NCBI GenBank assembly: GCA_037042915.1
Contig: CM073203.1
Coordinates: forward strand, 868,001 to 932,000
DNA: 64,000 bases
Direction of reading: 5' to 3'
Origin: Auricularia sp. M13
Taxonomy: Eukaryota; Basidiomycota; Agaricomycetes; Auriculariales; Auriculariaceae
Shown: positions 46,626 through 58,716 of the stretch, one piece after another
How positions within the stretch are numbered: position 1 is the first letter of the stretch
How the letters are laid out: each line of letters starts with the position of its first letter
Notes under the pieces: model-generated
The model's database searches: none
Told to the model about the DNA's origin: nothing
The model's input: the letters and a program-made list of their open reading frames with translations, nothing else
Translations under genes and position numbers: made by a program

Positions 46626-49600
46626 ATGGAGGCTTTAGTCAAGCATTGCGTGAACGAAATCGCGCACGATGGGGATCTAGGTACGCGTTCCACTACTTCC
46701 CGTTCCGGCTTGTTGTAGGCCCATCGGGCACTGGGCGGGACGGCGATGGGGTCGCTGGCAAGATGTTTTAGTAGGCTGTTTGCTTCCGCTGTCACTTGGA
46801 CACAAACGGAAGTTAGCCGAATGCCGTGCCTTCCTTCCCGCATCATGACTTCTTTGGAACATCGCTGACGCCGGTTGCAGGGTCCACCATCCCGCGCGTT
46901 GGCTCGTTCATTAACGAATTTTACGAGCGCCATCCGCCACCGTCAGACGAGGACCGGGCATCGTTTCAAGCGTTATTCGAGGTCCTGACCAAGGAACCCC
47001 ATGTTGTGATTGGCCTCGCACCTTCTGCAGCTACCGAAGTCGTCGTCGGCATCCCGGAAAAGGCGAAGAAATACTCTCTGCAGCACAAGAAGCCTGCTTC
47101 TTCAGCCGGGACGCCAGCTGCCGCAGATGCCACTGCCACTCCGGAAACCGAAGCAAGTCCTTCGAAGATTGCCAACGGACCTGCTACCGATGTCGCTGAG
47201 ACGCTCTCGATACTGCAAGTCTCGCCAAACATGTCAGCTATCGACCTGGTGGCAGCCCATGGCGACCGTCTCCGAATTGCCGTCGACGCGGAGTATGCTT
47301 GTTACATATTGACAGCCATGCCTAACCGCGTACGTCCTGCTGCCCCGTGGGGTCGCACTGAAGATCGGGGCGAGGACTAACGCATCCACGTGGACAGAGC
47401 ATGCCCAGGACAAATCCGCGCATGTACACGTGCCTGCAGTTCATCTCCCGCGCGCGACTGAACGGACTGAGTGCTGACGGCCTCTCGCTTGCCACCGGTT
47501 ACGACCAGAAGATCTGCTACCACCACATTCGGCATCTTGTCTCCCTTGACATCGTGTGCGTGCATCTTGTGGCATTGCCGGTGGCCGTGCTTGCGCTGTG
47601 TCTGACGTATTTATTCTCTTCAGCTTCAAGGTTCGCAAGAACGATCTAACGAGGGTCGACTACTGCATCCACCGCGACTATAGGCAACTCGTCCCGCAAG
47701 GCTGGGTCGTCCGCAGCGGCAAGGACAAGGGGGAGGTCAACCAAAGCATGGCCACGCGCGACTCTGGCGCGGACGACGCCGATTTCGAGTCGGGCTCGGA
47801 GCGTCTTGATCCAAAGCAGCACACATCTACGGCCCTCCTGCGCGAGCGAGTAAGGACCTTGCTGAAGGATGTCCAGGTCGCCACCCCGTATACCCAGCTC
47901 TTCGCGGCTGCTGTACGTAGTCCCCGCACCCGTTTGGCCAGGTGGTTGACTGTTACCATTTCAGGGTTACAGCAAAGCCGCCGTTCGCTTTGCCGATGGG
48001 AGCGATTGGGAATTCTTTTGCGGAGTTGTCGAGGACATGGTAGCAGAAGGCCTACTCGTCAAAGCCCTGAAGAAGGCCAACGGTGGTGGTCCAGTCCTCT
48101 GCATTCGTCTGCCAAACGATGAGCCGCCGGATCCCGTCGCCGCCAGCATGAAGCCGTCGCGTATGCGCCCCCGCAAGAGCACCCAGAACAATGGTACCGG
48201 GACAGCTACCATGGACGAAGACGCGGACAGCGGCATGGAAGGCGTTCAAGCAACGTCGGGCCCTTCTGGATTGGGCAAACGAAACGCAGAAGATGCACCG
48301 AACGGCGAACCTCCGATGAAGCGCAAGCGTGGGCGCCCGCGCAAGGAGGAAGTCGAAGCTCGCGCCGCTGCGGCTGCCGCAGAGTCTGTAAGTCATTTTC
48401 ATGGATCATCCGGGTGGTCGAAAGCTGATGATATACGCAGCGAGTGGCCAAACGACCTTCGCCTCGCGAGCCGACGCCACCATGGGCTGCCAAGCGAAAG
48501 GCTGGTGTGCGCTTACCCTCGCCGCCTTGGGTTCCGAAGCGCATCCCTACGCCACCCTGGTCGGACGCCGACAAGCCTGGCCGCCCTGTGACTCCGCCAC
48601 CGCCGCCTGAAAAGGTGCTTGATGAAAGATATAATCGATTCAAGTGCTGATGGTATGAAAACAGTACACCCCTGTTACACTGGCTACATTGGATCATGTA
48701 AGAGGCTTATGTCCGTGCGTCTACGCTTTTGTACTGACACTTCTCGCAGCAGGCTCAACTTGATATCGCTCTTGGACTCATCAAGGAGCTGGAACAGCGT
48801 AATGAAGTGCTACACGCCTCGTCACAGCTTCTCACGGCCAAGGATATGTATTCGCTCCTGCCTGGGCACCTCCCGAACCCAGCTGTTCTCGACGCCCTCA
48901 ACTGCATGATGATGATTCACACGGCTACTCTTCCGCGCGTGCACATCGGTCCGACGGCTCTGTACCCGGCTATCATTGAAGCGTTGAGCGACCACTCTCA
49001 CAGCTCAGACCCTCGAGCGTGGAATAAAGTCTTGAAGATGCAGGAAAGGGTATGTGTTGTATCGATGCGCGAGCATTTTTAATCAATCCGCGCAGGTCAA
49101 TTTGTTCGCTTTGCATCGCTTCATCGTTCCAGTCAACCTGAAAGGTCGTTGGACCTGCGCATGCGTGGACTTTAAGGGCACAAAGATATCCATCTACGAC
49201 AGCATGCCCAAGCCCCAAGAAACCATGCAGATGACGACGATACGCGTAAGATGCGTCTCTGTTGTTTTTTTAAATACCTACTCAAAATGCCCCAGGCACT
49301 AAGTACTTGGTTAGACCACGAAGCCAAAGCCAGAAACCATCCGCCGCCCGATTGGAAAGTGTGGAAGGCTGACTCTGCGCCTCGGGTGCGTCACACCTAT
49401 ACGCCCATTTTCACGCTGTCGAGCATTGGTTTTCTGATCCTAGATGCCCGTGCTCCAGGACGTCATTAAATCCGAGTCGACAGCGGACTCGGGTTTCTAT
49501 ACGTGGCTCTTTGCGCGTAACCTGGTCATGCAAGAGCGCATTGATATGAACTTCCACATGGAGGTCGCGGGTGAGCGTATATGGCTCATCGTCGATGCCT

Positions 49601-50010
49601 GTCAAAGCTTGCAACGGGGTCCCGCCCCTGATGGCGCAACGCGGGCGTTGGCTCTGCCGGCACCCCCTCCTCGTGCCTCCCCACGTCCACCGCAGGTAGC
49701 TCCGCCTTCGCCAACTGCATCACGGCCGCCTCATGACGGCAGGCGACCATCACAGGTTGCAGCAGCAGGTCACGCTAGGAATCTTTCGCAAGGCTCAGCG
49801 TCACGTCCTGCTCACGAGAACGGCGTGCGGGCCATCGAAGGTCCACGTCCTCCGCAGACTCAACCTACTCCGCACGCTCCTCCCGAGCAACATCAAGCTC
49901 CTCCACGGGCATCTCCCGAACAGCAGCGGCGGATGTCAATGTCGCAGATCAGCTCGACCTCATCTTCGTTCAAGGAGAATCACACGGCGCACCCATCCCC
50001 GGCGCCATAG
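46626..50010 (+). CDS. TFIIIC B-block - AT-hook - degenerate Ulp1 fusion protein
   Basis: Eleven exons: 46626-46680, 46881-47329, 47398-47555, 47624-47912, 47965-48387, 48441-48614, 48665-48697, 48750-49049, 49096-49245, 49296-49385 and 49444-50010, total 895 aa. The N-terminus matches TFIIIC subunit 1: MEALVKHCVNEIAHDG, VGSFINEFYERHPP, GDRLRIAVDAEYACYILTA and the B-block winged helix SLATGYDQKICYHHIRHLVSLDIVFK. An AT hook KRKRGRPRKEE follows. From ~residue 545 comes a Ulp1-like region: FIVPVNLKGRWTCACVDFKG, SIYDSMPKP and TADSGFYTWLFARNL. The Ulp1 His (HW) is Arg and the Cys (DCG) is Ser, so it is probably inactive; Asp is kept. Normal TFIIIC subunit 1 is much longer and lacks this domain. 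Confidence 0.75.
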
Positions 50011-50186
50011 GTCTATACCTCCTGCGTCACCTCAACCGTGGCTCCCCTTCCATGCATCAGCTTCACGAATTCAAGTCATGTTTTTCTAGTTCCCAGGCTT
50101 CAAGGCATGCAATATATGTATCATGTTGGACCAGTAATCCGCGCGCCGTCAAATCGAACCACAAATCGAACCACCGTACATGAGTG

Positions 50187-50690
50187 TCAGTGAATCTCGG
50201 CTTTGTGGAAGACATTTGGGACTTCAGGTACCCAACTATCGCGCTTCTCGCAGAAGAATTCGCCTTTAGGAGGCAGGGCGGCTCGACCTTCCTTATCGAA
50301 CGTTCCCGTGAAGATGTATCGCCATTTATCCTTCGCCGCCTCGCCGTATTCGAGAATAGGGCCTCCGCAATTGCTACAGAACTCGCGGTGTAGCAGTGAC
50401 CCCGAGCCATTGTCGGCCTCGTGGTGTTTGAGCGCGTGCGAATCGGAGGTGAACTCGAAGGATCCAATTGGGACTTTGGTAGTCACCCCGAACGGACCGC
50501 CAGTGAACTTCTGAAGGATGTGAGTTACTGATCAAGCTCAAGTCTGAAGGATATGATAGTGAATCGCTAGAACCTTGCAGTTGTCACAGTGGCAGAGGCT
50601 AGTGCGTGCTTCCTCCGGCGAAGACAAGGTGACCTTGTAGCGCAATTGGCTACAGTAGCACCCTCCAGTGTACACAGAATTAGAGGACAT
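50187..50690 (-). CDS. GFA / CENP-V-like zinc protein
   Basis: Two exons: 50574-50690 and 50187-50510, total 146 aa. It carries the family's zinc-binding cysteines: GGCYCSQLRY, SLCHCDNC and later REFCSNCGGPI. Known members include glutathione-dependent formaldehyde-activating enzyme, though most fungal relatives have no tested function. A TATATAA-type box lies ~85 bp upstream (50773-50780). Convergent with the TFIIIC-like gene, 176 bp between stops. Confidence 0.88.
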
Positions 50691-50847
50691 GGTGAGAGTT
50701 GTGGATAGAGTGGTGGGGAAAGCTCCAAGAGCGTCAACTGTCGAAGGATCTGACGTCACCCGCCGCCTTGTAGTATATAAGCATGCGGTCCTTGTGTCCG
50801 GCTCGAGTACAGGATTGAAGTACTGTACATTGCGCCTGAGGAGACGG

Positions 50848-51405
50848 TCACGCCTGCGCCTGAGACTTCATGAAATTCACCACGGCATTGCTATCCATAA
50901 ACTCCTTCTCGCGAACGATCTTGTAGGCGCCGCTCGCGTCCTTTTGAACTTGGAAAACATTCATGTACTCGTTTGTGAAAATCTTGCCGCTCTTTGTCGT
51001 TCCTTTGGAGCTCATCTGTCACCCTCATAAGTGCGAAATTAGTATGAAGAAGTTAGATTGAAGGCATACATGCAGAGTGACGTGACCAGGACCCTCGAAA
51101 ACTTCGTGGATGGTTATCTGAAAGTACTTATGCATCAGCAGGCTGCGAGATTCAGAATAGTGGAACCTGATCACCTCCAGCTTCCCGGGATCAAACAGGG
51201 TAGCAAAGCCCGCACTGAAAGTCCTGAACCATGCTTCCTTGTCTTTCGGCGCACTACCCAAGACTGAAGGGAGCATGATGTGCTCGAATGACACGTCGCT
51301 GATCGCCCCGACCATCTTGTCGATGTCGCCCTGCTCTGCGCCACTGAGCCAGTCGAGGATGGGCTGAAGCTGAGGAGAAGGCTGGGATGGAGCGGAATGG
51401 ACCAT
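50848..51405 (-). CDS. SnoaL/NTF2-like small protein, copy 1
   Basis: Three exons: 51175-51405, 51070-51117 and 50848-51015, total 148 aa. The size and order (QLQPILDWLSGAEQGDIDKMVGAISDV helix; HEVFEGPGHVTLH strand; EYMNVFQVQKDASGAYKIVREKEFMDS) fit the SnoaL-like NTF2 fold, whose members bind small hydrophobic ligands or act as isomerases. No catalytic residue can be assigned. It is a tandem duplicate of the next gene with identical exon 1 and 2 lengths. Confidence 0.82.
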
Positions 51406-51663
51406 TTCCGTTCGATGGATTGTCCTCGTCGATAATCGCTGACTTTGGAAGCCTCATCGATTTTGTACTCAGTCGTGACCTGACTAATATGCAGAGCCTA
51501 CTAATCAAGCTGAGTTTACACTATGACTAATAGTCATGAAGCAGGAAGGTTGCCACCGGGATTCCTTTGGAAGGATTCCCTGTTAGCAAAGTTTGCATAG
51601 GAGAGTACCGGCCACTGTATGTTTGGGTCGAATACACAGAATATAAGTACAACGCAAAGGCAA
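51406..51663. other. Spacer between the NTF2-like copies
   Basis: 258 bp holding the promoter of copy 1 and the 3' end of copy 2. Nothing else is seen. Confidence 0.5.
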
Positions 51664-52212
51664 TTACGCCTGAGACTTCTGCCAATTCACCATCGCATTG
51701 CTGTCCATGAACTCCTTGACGCGAACAATCTTAAAAATGCCGCTAGCGTCCTTTTGAACTTGGAAAACGGCCATGTACTCGTTTCTGAAGGTCTGGCCGC
51801 TCTTCATCCGTCCTTCAGAACTCATCTATCATCCCCGTTAGTTCTACGCCAATCATGAGAGATGGAATTGTGAGACAGACGTGAAGAGTGACATGGCCAG
51901 GTCCCTCGAAAACTTCGTGGATGGTCACCTAGCACGCCGTATCAGCAGGCCGCGAGTTTTGAAGGGGTGGGAACCACTCACCTCAAAATTCCCGGGGTGG
52001 AAAAGAGTAGCAAATCCCGCCTCGAATGTTTTCAACCAAGCTTCCTTGCTTTTCGGCTCGCTGCCTAAGACTGAAGGGAGGACAATGTGCTCGTATGAAT
52101 CGTCGCTCATCGCCACCGACATTTTCTCGATGTTGACCTGCTCTGCGCCAGTGAGCCAGTCGAGGATGGGCTGGAGCTGAGGGGAGGGCTGGGATGGAGC
52201 AAAGTGGACCAT
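51664..52212 (-). CDS. SnoaL/NTF2-like small protein, copy 2
   Basis: Three exons: 51982-52212, 51881-51928 and 51664-51825, total 146 aa. The first exon is 231 nt and the second 48 nt, exactly as in copy 1. Differences cluster in the third exon (SSEGRMKSGQTFRNEYMAV) and in intron sequence, so the duplication is not very recent. Both copies keep PSVLGS.PK.KEAW..TF.AGFATLF. Confidence 0.82.
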
Positions 52213-52747
52213 TTCTTTTCGACGCGACAGGTCAAGAGTTGCTGACGAGTGACTCAGGCACCGGTACAGAATGTATCATCTTATACCCAGCCTGCGTAAG
52301 CTGACTAAGCGCCTGAGTGACTAATATGTGACCAATCAATATCCAGATCCGAGGTGCGCTCAAGCTAGCCATGCCTACTTCCACTCAATACCCCCAAGAC
52401 AGGATGGTTGCCACGGTGCTACCTGGCGACGTATCAACGTATAGGCCGATGAGATGGGCGTTATACATTGCAGGACCGAATATGCGGTAGAAATACATAC
52501 ATGCTGTGGTACCTACGATAGCCAACAATGTAAAGCACTATAGCGCTGACGGTGGGGGTTTGGTGTGTGCGTGTATACTAACCAGTACCTGGTGTCAACA
52601 ATAGACCCATCTAGGAAATGCAACTTGGTAGAGGAGGAAATGAGAGATTCAAGAAAAAAATTGTGCTGGCGGCCTCGCGCATGGACGCGCGATGAACAGA
52701 GAACGAAATAGCCGCAAGAAAACAAACGGCAGTGGACCAGCACCAGA
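52213..52747. other. Intergenic between NTF2-like copy 2 and the histidine kinase
   Basis: No gene recognised. Confidence 0.5.
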
Positions 52748-55700
52748 TTAGCTACTCTTTGACCCGGAATCGGCATTGTCTGAATGGCCAGGGGCAATAG
52801 TCCGCTGCGAGTCCGAGGCTTCGGCACGGCGCTGGAGTGCCCATCCAAGAGCGTCTTTGAGGTCTCTGTGATCAAAACAAAGTGACGAACGTCAGCTTCT
52901 GGAGTATAGTGGCAAATGTAGGAAGCCTCGTACTTGAGCATGATAGGCTTCGTCAATATCCTATCGGCGCCCGCATCCAGATAGCTAGTCTGATCCTCCA
53001 TCAAAGCATTCCCTGGGCGAGTCAGCCCTAATTGATTTCTGCTACTTAGGAAGGCCCACCTGTACAACCGATGACCAGGTCGTCACGACCCGCTTCTCGT
53101 AGCCGCCGCACTGCTTCCTCGCCTACCCGTGCTGCAGTTAGCGCTGCTCAACGGAAGCCAATGAAGCGAACTTACCGCTCATATGAGGCATGAAGTTATC
53201 TAACGTGATAAGGTCGTAGCGTCGCTTCTTTTCTAGTAGCAGGTCGAGACACTCCTGGCCGTCGACGGCAGTTTCAACCACGCAGCCTTGCTTGCTCAAC
53301 ATCCTGTAAACGACATAAGCGCATGTTCTCCAGCACGGTGCAACGGCGGGCTCACCGGCTCATCAACGACCGCGTCAACTCGTCATCGTCGACCACCAAG
53401 ACCGTTAGCGGGTTATCGGGTGGGCACACCGCGCCGCCACTGCCCTGCTGGCGCCTCGGTCTAGATTGCAGGCTACTGGTCAATATCGGTGCGGGTGAAT
53501 GTCGCACGTCGTAGGACGAGGATACCGACCCGGACGAGGACGGCTCGGGCGGAGGCGGACGTTGCGCCGTCGCAAGAGGGTTGTTGGCAGGGTCCGTATA
53601 CGGCGCGATGCCCAGCGTGTCCTTTTCTGCCTTCATGGGCTTTGCAGTAGGCTTCGCCTCGGGTTTGCTCAGCGGCGGCGTGGGAAGCGGCGAACTGTTG
53701 CGTGCGAGCTGGATCTCTTGCGGGCTGGCCACCGGGAAGGCCAACTCGACCCAGAACGTTGCGCCGTGACCTCGTCGCGATTGGACACCCTGCACACGGT
53801 CAAATCAGCACGCGGACAACCATGCACTTCAACACGTACCAAACGACCGCCAGTAAGCGTAACGATTTGCCGTATGATAGCCAAACCCAGCCCAGTGCCT
53901 TTTCCGTTTGTCCTGCCCACCGCCGTTTGAACAAACGGTTGGAACAGCCGATTCTCGACAAGGTCTGACGGACGGACTGTGCACACATATCATAGTCAGC
54001 TGGGTGTCTGAAAAGTCAATTGTGCTGCACTCACTGCCGGGTCCGCTATCCGACACTTCTATCCTGAACCGCACGGTAGGGACCTGCACCTCGCGCGCAT
54101 GCTGGCTCCCACGCTGGCTCGGATCCGACGCGACGTTCTTTAGCTCGTTGGCGTCGTGGTTGTCGTGCGAGTGCTTGCTGGCCTTCTCGTTAGAGGGGTG
54201 GTTACTGGCAGACGGCCTGGCGGTCAAGCTTTGCTGCTGTGGCAGCTGATATTCCAGCAACTTGGTCTTCAGCGCGACCTCGCCGCCACCTTCCGGCGTG
54301 AACTTGACGGCATTGCTCGCCAGGTTGGTCAAGACCTGGCGCAGCCGTATCTCGTCGCCGACGACCCACAGCCCTTCAGGTACAGTGGGATCTGCCAGTT
54401 CGTCGATCTTCTTGTCAAGCTCCAGGCGCAATTCCAGCCGTTTCGCGTGCGAGGCAATGCTGACGGGGCCCATGATGCTGTTGATCGCGCGGTGTAGAGG
54501 GAACGGCCGAGGGTTGCTGTCGAAACGACCGGAGTCCATGCCTGGTGAAATCAGCGCGCGCGGAGCGGCGGTGGGAGCGACATACGCTCAAGGTCCAGGA
54601 CATCATTGAGCACCTGGAAACAAGATATAAGCGGTCTACGAGCGACCAGCCAGTTGACGTCTGCCTACCTGCTGCATCATGTACAAGCTTGCCTCCAGCG
54701 CATGAATCTCGACGTTTTGATGTTCCTCGTAAACCGTGAATGCCTTGTTCTCTTGCAGGTTCTGAAAGGCGAGCACTGTACTCAAGTTAACCCACGCATC
54801 CCCAACGTAATGCACGCGATGATACGCACGTGCAGTATTGAGCGGCACGCGGACTTCGTGGAAGATGTACGACGCGAAACGTCGTTTTGCAAGGCTGGCC
54901 TTGGACTCGGCTATCTGCGCCTTCTGTTGCGCGCGATACGCAACCTTCAGTTGCGAATTTAGCATGAACATCCGCCGCTCAGTCTGCAGATAAAGATATT
55001 AAGAGGTGGGGTTTGGAACATATCTGATTTAAGCGCTTACCTTTTCGCGCGACCAGTGCAAGCCTTGTATAAAGATCCAGTAAAGGATCTGGCAACAACA
55101 GCATCAGCAGCAGTGTGCCTTGGGGACAAAACTAGCTTACGAAGCCGACGACGTTGCGGACGAAGACGTCCTCCACCGGCAAGACTATCCCTGACCATAG
55201 CCCGACAATGACGAACGACATGATGGCGTTGTACAGGCGGTGGGAGATGACGAACATCATCAGCGTTGGGACCGCCGTATTGTAGTACACTATTGGCAGG
55301 TCAGCACGTAGTAGACTTTTACTGTCGCGGTGAGCGTACTCATGGCCAGGAAGTCCTAAGCAAATGGTCAGGACAAATGGATGTGGCATGCGAAGGTAAG
55401 CACCTTGCGACCGCAATGGCGCAGCGGAGTGCGGAAGAAATTGCACTCGCGCATCTGTATGACCTCCGTGAGACCACAATACCAGGTAGCCAGACATAGC
55501 CAAATCTGAAAAAGGTTTGGATGGTGGCGAGGCATGTTGTAGACGATCATGAACGGAAGCGGCAGCGTGAAGAAACTTAGGCCGCCGTACTGAGACATAG
55601 CAGTCAGGCAGCGTCGTCCAACGACCGCACAAGTGATACGCACATAGACAATCTGAAGATACCTTTATGTCAGAAGAAAATTTGTGCAGGTGATTGATAC

Positions 55701-56457
55701 ACGAACCTTTTCGTAAAGAGAGACTGAGTGATTGAAAATAAGATATAAGATCCAATTTATGTAAAGGTAGAGGGCGGCTGCGCTGCAAAAGTCCGGCGTC
55801 AGGGAAGGCCCTGAACAAAACGGACGGACTCACAAAGCAAGTTTCTTGTTTGAATACCAGACCTGCTTCTGGTATTCTTGCTCCTTGGCCTCATCCTCGA
55901 ACTTGGGATTGAAAAAGTCCACAAGATAGGGCCACAGCACGTGACGGGTGAATCCCAGGACGCCGGTCGTGTCAGGTGGAGGTTCTGCCTCCCATTGCAT
56001 ACCGTTGATACGATGCATGGAGCCCGCGATCTCGCTTTCGCTCTGGCGCGTCGTCGTGCCTTTCTCGGAACCCGAACGGTGAGCGTCCTCGTCGCCAGTA
56101 ACGACGACTTCGTCCAGTACCCAGTCGCTGTCCTCTTTCTCGCGGTCAAGCTGGGCCTGGCTGGCGAGGAAAGTCGTGAAGGACGCGCCGCTGTCGCTGG
56201 CGTCTCTGCCCAGGCCGTCCGACGGCGAGCCGGTGGACGCTTGCACCCATCTGCGCATTATTCGCCCGAACCCTGCAGAAATTTCAAGACCAACTTCAGC
56301 GGTATTTCGAATTGTCATAAGATAATGAGTTCTTACAAGACTTCCAATTCTCGCGCGGGCTAGGGCGCTCAAACTGCAGCCGTCGCCGGCGTCCGTTGCG
56401 ATTGCCCGCATTCTGGGCGTGAAGGGGGAGCTCGGACGAGTTTTCTGGCTGGGCCAT
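52748..56457 (-). CDS. Membrane-bound hybrid histidine kinase
   Basis: Seventeen exons in one frame, 950 aa: 56337-56457, 55834-56272, 55707-55782, 55404-55652, 55340-55355, 55141-55289, 55041-55088, 54830-54983, 54669-54775, 54586-54613, 54035-54541, 53840-53976, 53356-53789, 53176-53303, 53060-53122, 52934-53012 and 52748-52865. A soluble N-terminus precedes several membrane spans (residues ~175-350), then the H box IFHEVRVPLNTALLA (His ~408), N box LRQVLTNLASNAVKFTP, G boxes SDSGPG and GKGTGLGLAI, a disordered linker and a receiver domain (VLVVDDDEL, Asp ~857 in LDNFMPHMSG, Lys in TKPI). It passes phosphate to its own receiver, then presumably to a Ypd1-type carrier. No sensor ligand is evident. 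One exon is 16 nt. Confidence 0.9.
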
Positions 56458-57294
56458 CGTGAAGTCAAAGGGCGTGGTGGACGCCGGGAGCAACGCCGCC
56501 GAAGGCACAGCGCGCCGACGAGTCGAGAGGGCACTCGGAAGGAGGAAGGGTAGGTGAGCAAGCACCGGGTCCAACCGACGGCGACAAGGCCGTTGACACG
56601 AATGTGCTGGAGTCTCCCCGAACCTGTGTAGCCTGCAGTAGGAGGGCTACTGAAGATCTCAGGAAGACACGTTCTTCTGAGCTTTGGAGGTCTCGCTCGT
56701 CGGGTGACCCTGCAGTCGCCAGTTGGGATTAACCAGCGCTCAACTCTGGCCCTGGCACTGTCTCCTGCCTCTATAGTCCATATGACGCAAGTCTCACTCG
56801 TAAACTGAATTCTGTCGATGCTACAGCGCTTAGACTGGAAGGAAACGGCCCGAGAGAGTTGTCCGTTCCATTCCCGAGCGATCGTAGTCTCCACGGAAGG
56901 AGCAACGGTGGACCTGCACCAGAGCAGAAACACGCGTCCAAGTGGTGTTTCGTTGCAGGGGACATTGCATAGCCTGAGAGCGGTCAATTAACCGTGTTTC
57001 ATTACAGGATTCACCTCAGTGGCTGCAGACTCGCCGCGGAGCAAGCGGATCCTCGGAAGTCGGGCCGCTTTGCAGAGTCGCTTGCGATCTTTGCGATTGC
57101 CTCCAAATTCTTGCAGCACTCCGCACTCTCCACAAAGTGGAGAGAAAAATCAAGAATCAGGAACCTTCCCACTTGGGACAACGGAAGAGGATGTCAAATG
57201 CCAATCACCAACAGAGCGTCGTCATTGGCTCGTGACGTGTAGACACCACTGTTCCCGCTCATAAGAATCCCTAAAGCCTAAACTAGGTACGTCT
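56458..57294. other. Intergenic, no supported gene
   Basis: Upstream of the histidine kinase and downstream of membrane paralog 2. An open frame continuous with kinase exon 2 runs through part of it but is better explained by the intron at 56273-56336. Confidence 0.5.
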
Positions 57295-58716
57295 TCAAGT
57301 CGCAGAAGACGTAGTAAAATACGGTGGTAGAGTAGTGGTGTGCCCTCCTGAGTTCAATGTGCTCGAGGAGTCTGTTCGCCGGTGCCGCTCGTGCACGTCG
57401 ATCATGTCGTGCATTCGCAGCGCGATGCGGTCGATATCCTCGTCCGCCAACCGCATGGAGGCATGAGTGGCACTGGCTGAAAGCGGCTGAATGGGGCTTC
57501 CACTGGCCGCAGATTTGTCCCTCCACGGAGATGCGACGGTATCCGCGGAAATCGACGTCGACGCGCTTAGGGACTGTGCTGGCATCGTCAGTGGATGCAC
57601 CGCAGTCTGGCGCTGCCGTCGTATTTGCCGCCTCCTCCACATTGTGAGCAACAGCAACAGCAAAAGAATGCCCAGAGCAGTGCTGACGCCGATCGCAACG
57701 ACGGTTGGCCCGCTCCTACGCTGGGACGCAGACGACTCCTGCGACGCCGGGGGCGGAGGGATGGTACCGGTTGGGGAAATCTGCGTGATAGTCAAAATTG
57801 TGACAGTTCTCCCGCCGGGCCCGCGCGTCTCCGACAGGTTCTCGATGTCCGTCGCGTTCCCGCCGGCGCTGGGAACATTTGGGTGCACGGCGATACTGCT
57901 GACACTCGTCGACTGTGCAGACACAGATGTCTTCGAATCTATAGACACAGGTGTCTTCGACTGTGAAGACACAGCTGGCGAGTTAGCGATGCTTTTCGAG
58001 GTTGTGGGCTTGGGAGCAGGCGGCGCTGGCGGCGGCGGTAGATCACTCCCATCGTCAAACCTGCGCCCCGCTAAGTCAAGTAGAGAAGAATCGCCGTACC
58101 GAGGAGCATGCCAGCTGCTCACCGTACGCTCAATATTTCCAGGTAAAGTCTACCTCCCGTGGGATGATTGGTGCAGGTAACAGTATGCTCTCCAATGACC
58201 GACGCGCGGGGGCTGCTCCAGGCGACACCGCAACCGACGACCTGAGAGTATGTATCGCCGGAGAATGTCTGTCCGTCAAAGTCCACGGTGAACGGTGAAT
58301 GATCGGGCCTGGACGTGAGCACCAGCTGAGCTGAGATGCCTGTCAGAGTGAATCACATTCGAGTCGTCGCAAAATTAGTGGAAAGCTCTATAAAATAGGC
58401 GCTGCAAAGGCTTGCCTCGGAAACGGAAGCTGAATGAGTCGCCCTCGAAGGTTGTATAGCGCGAACTGTCTCCCATCGCACAGACCGACGAGTTGGGCCC
58501 CCCTAGTCCGCTTCCATCACCATTGAGCTTCGCAGGCACCCAGCTCCCCGAGAATTGAATGGCTCCAGAGGTATCACTGGCCGAGACGGTGGTGACATGT
58601 CCATGGGCAGGCGGGGGAAGAGCAATACAATAGCCTGACAGCTTCCAGTCAGTATCATACGGCAACTGCGATGGGCAGGGAACGAACAAAGGAATGTGAG
58701 CTGCAGGATCCGCCAT
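57295..58716 (-). CDS. Single-pass membrane protein (paralog 2)
   Basis: Three exons: 58416-58716, 58123-58339 and 57295-58060, 427 aa from the ATG at 58716. Collinear with the gene at 31532: the middle exon is 217 nt in both, and GGPNSSVCAMGDSSRY, SRPDHSPFTVDFDGQTFSGDTYSQVVGCG and TCTNHP are shared. A Ser/Thr-rich stalk precedes the membrane span VAIGVSTALGILLLLLLL and stop WRRRQIRRQR. The cytosolic helix LADEDIDRIALRMHDM matches paralog 1. Intron 1 (58340-58415) starts GCAAGC. The start is uncertain: an upstream ATG at 58754 in another frame gives a more signal-like leader (LQLTFLCSFPA) that would need an extra intron. Confidence 0.75.

Noticed and set aside
46112-46933. 273-codon open frame on the minus strand
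   Set aside because: It overlaps the first exon and intron of the TFIIIC-like gene, starts at a non-ATG codon or a weak ATG, and shows no domain.
48441-48650. Stop at 48648-48650 as the end of a stand-alone TFIIIC-like gene
   Set aside because: A GTGCTT donor at 48615 and AG at 48664 skip this stop in phase, and the next two exons continue in frame into the Ulp1-like part. Kept only as the alternative to be tested.
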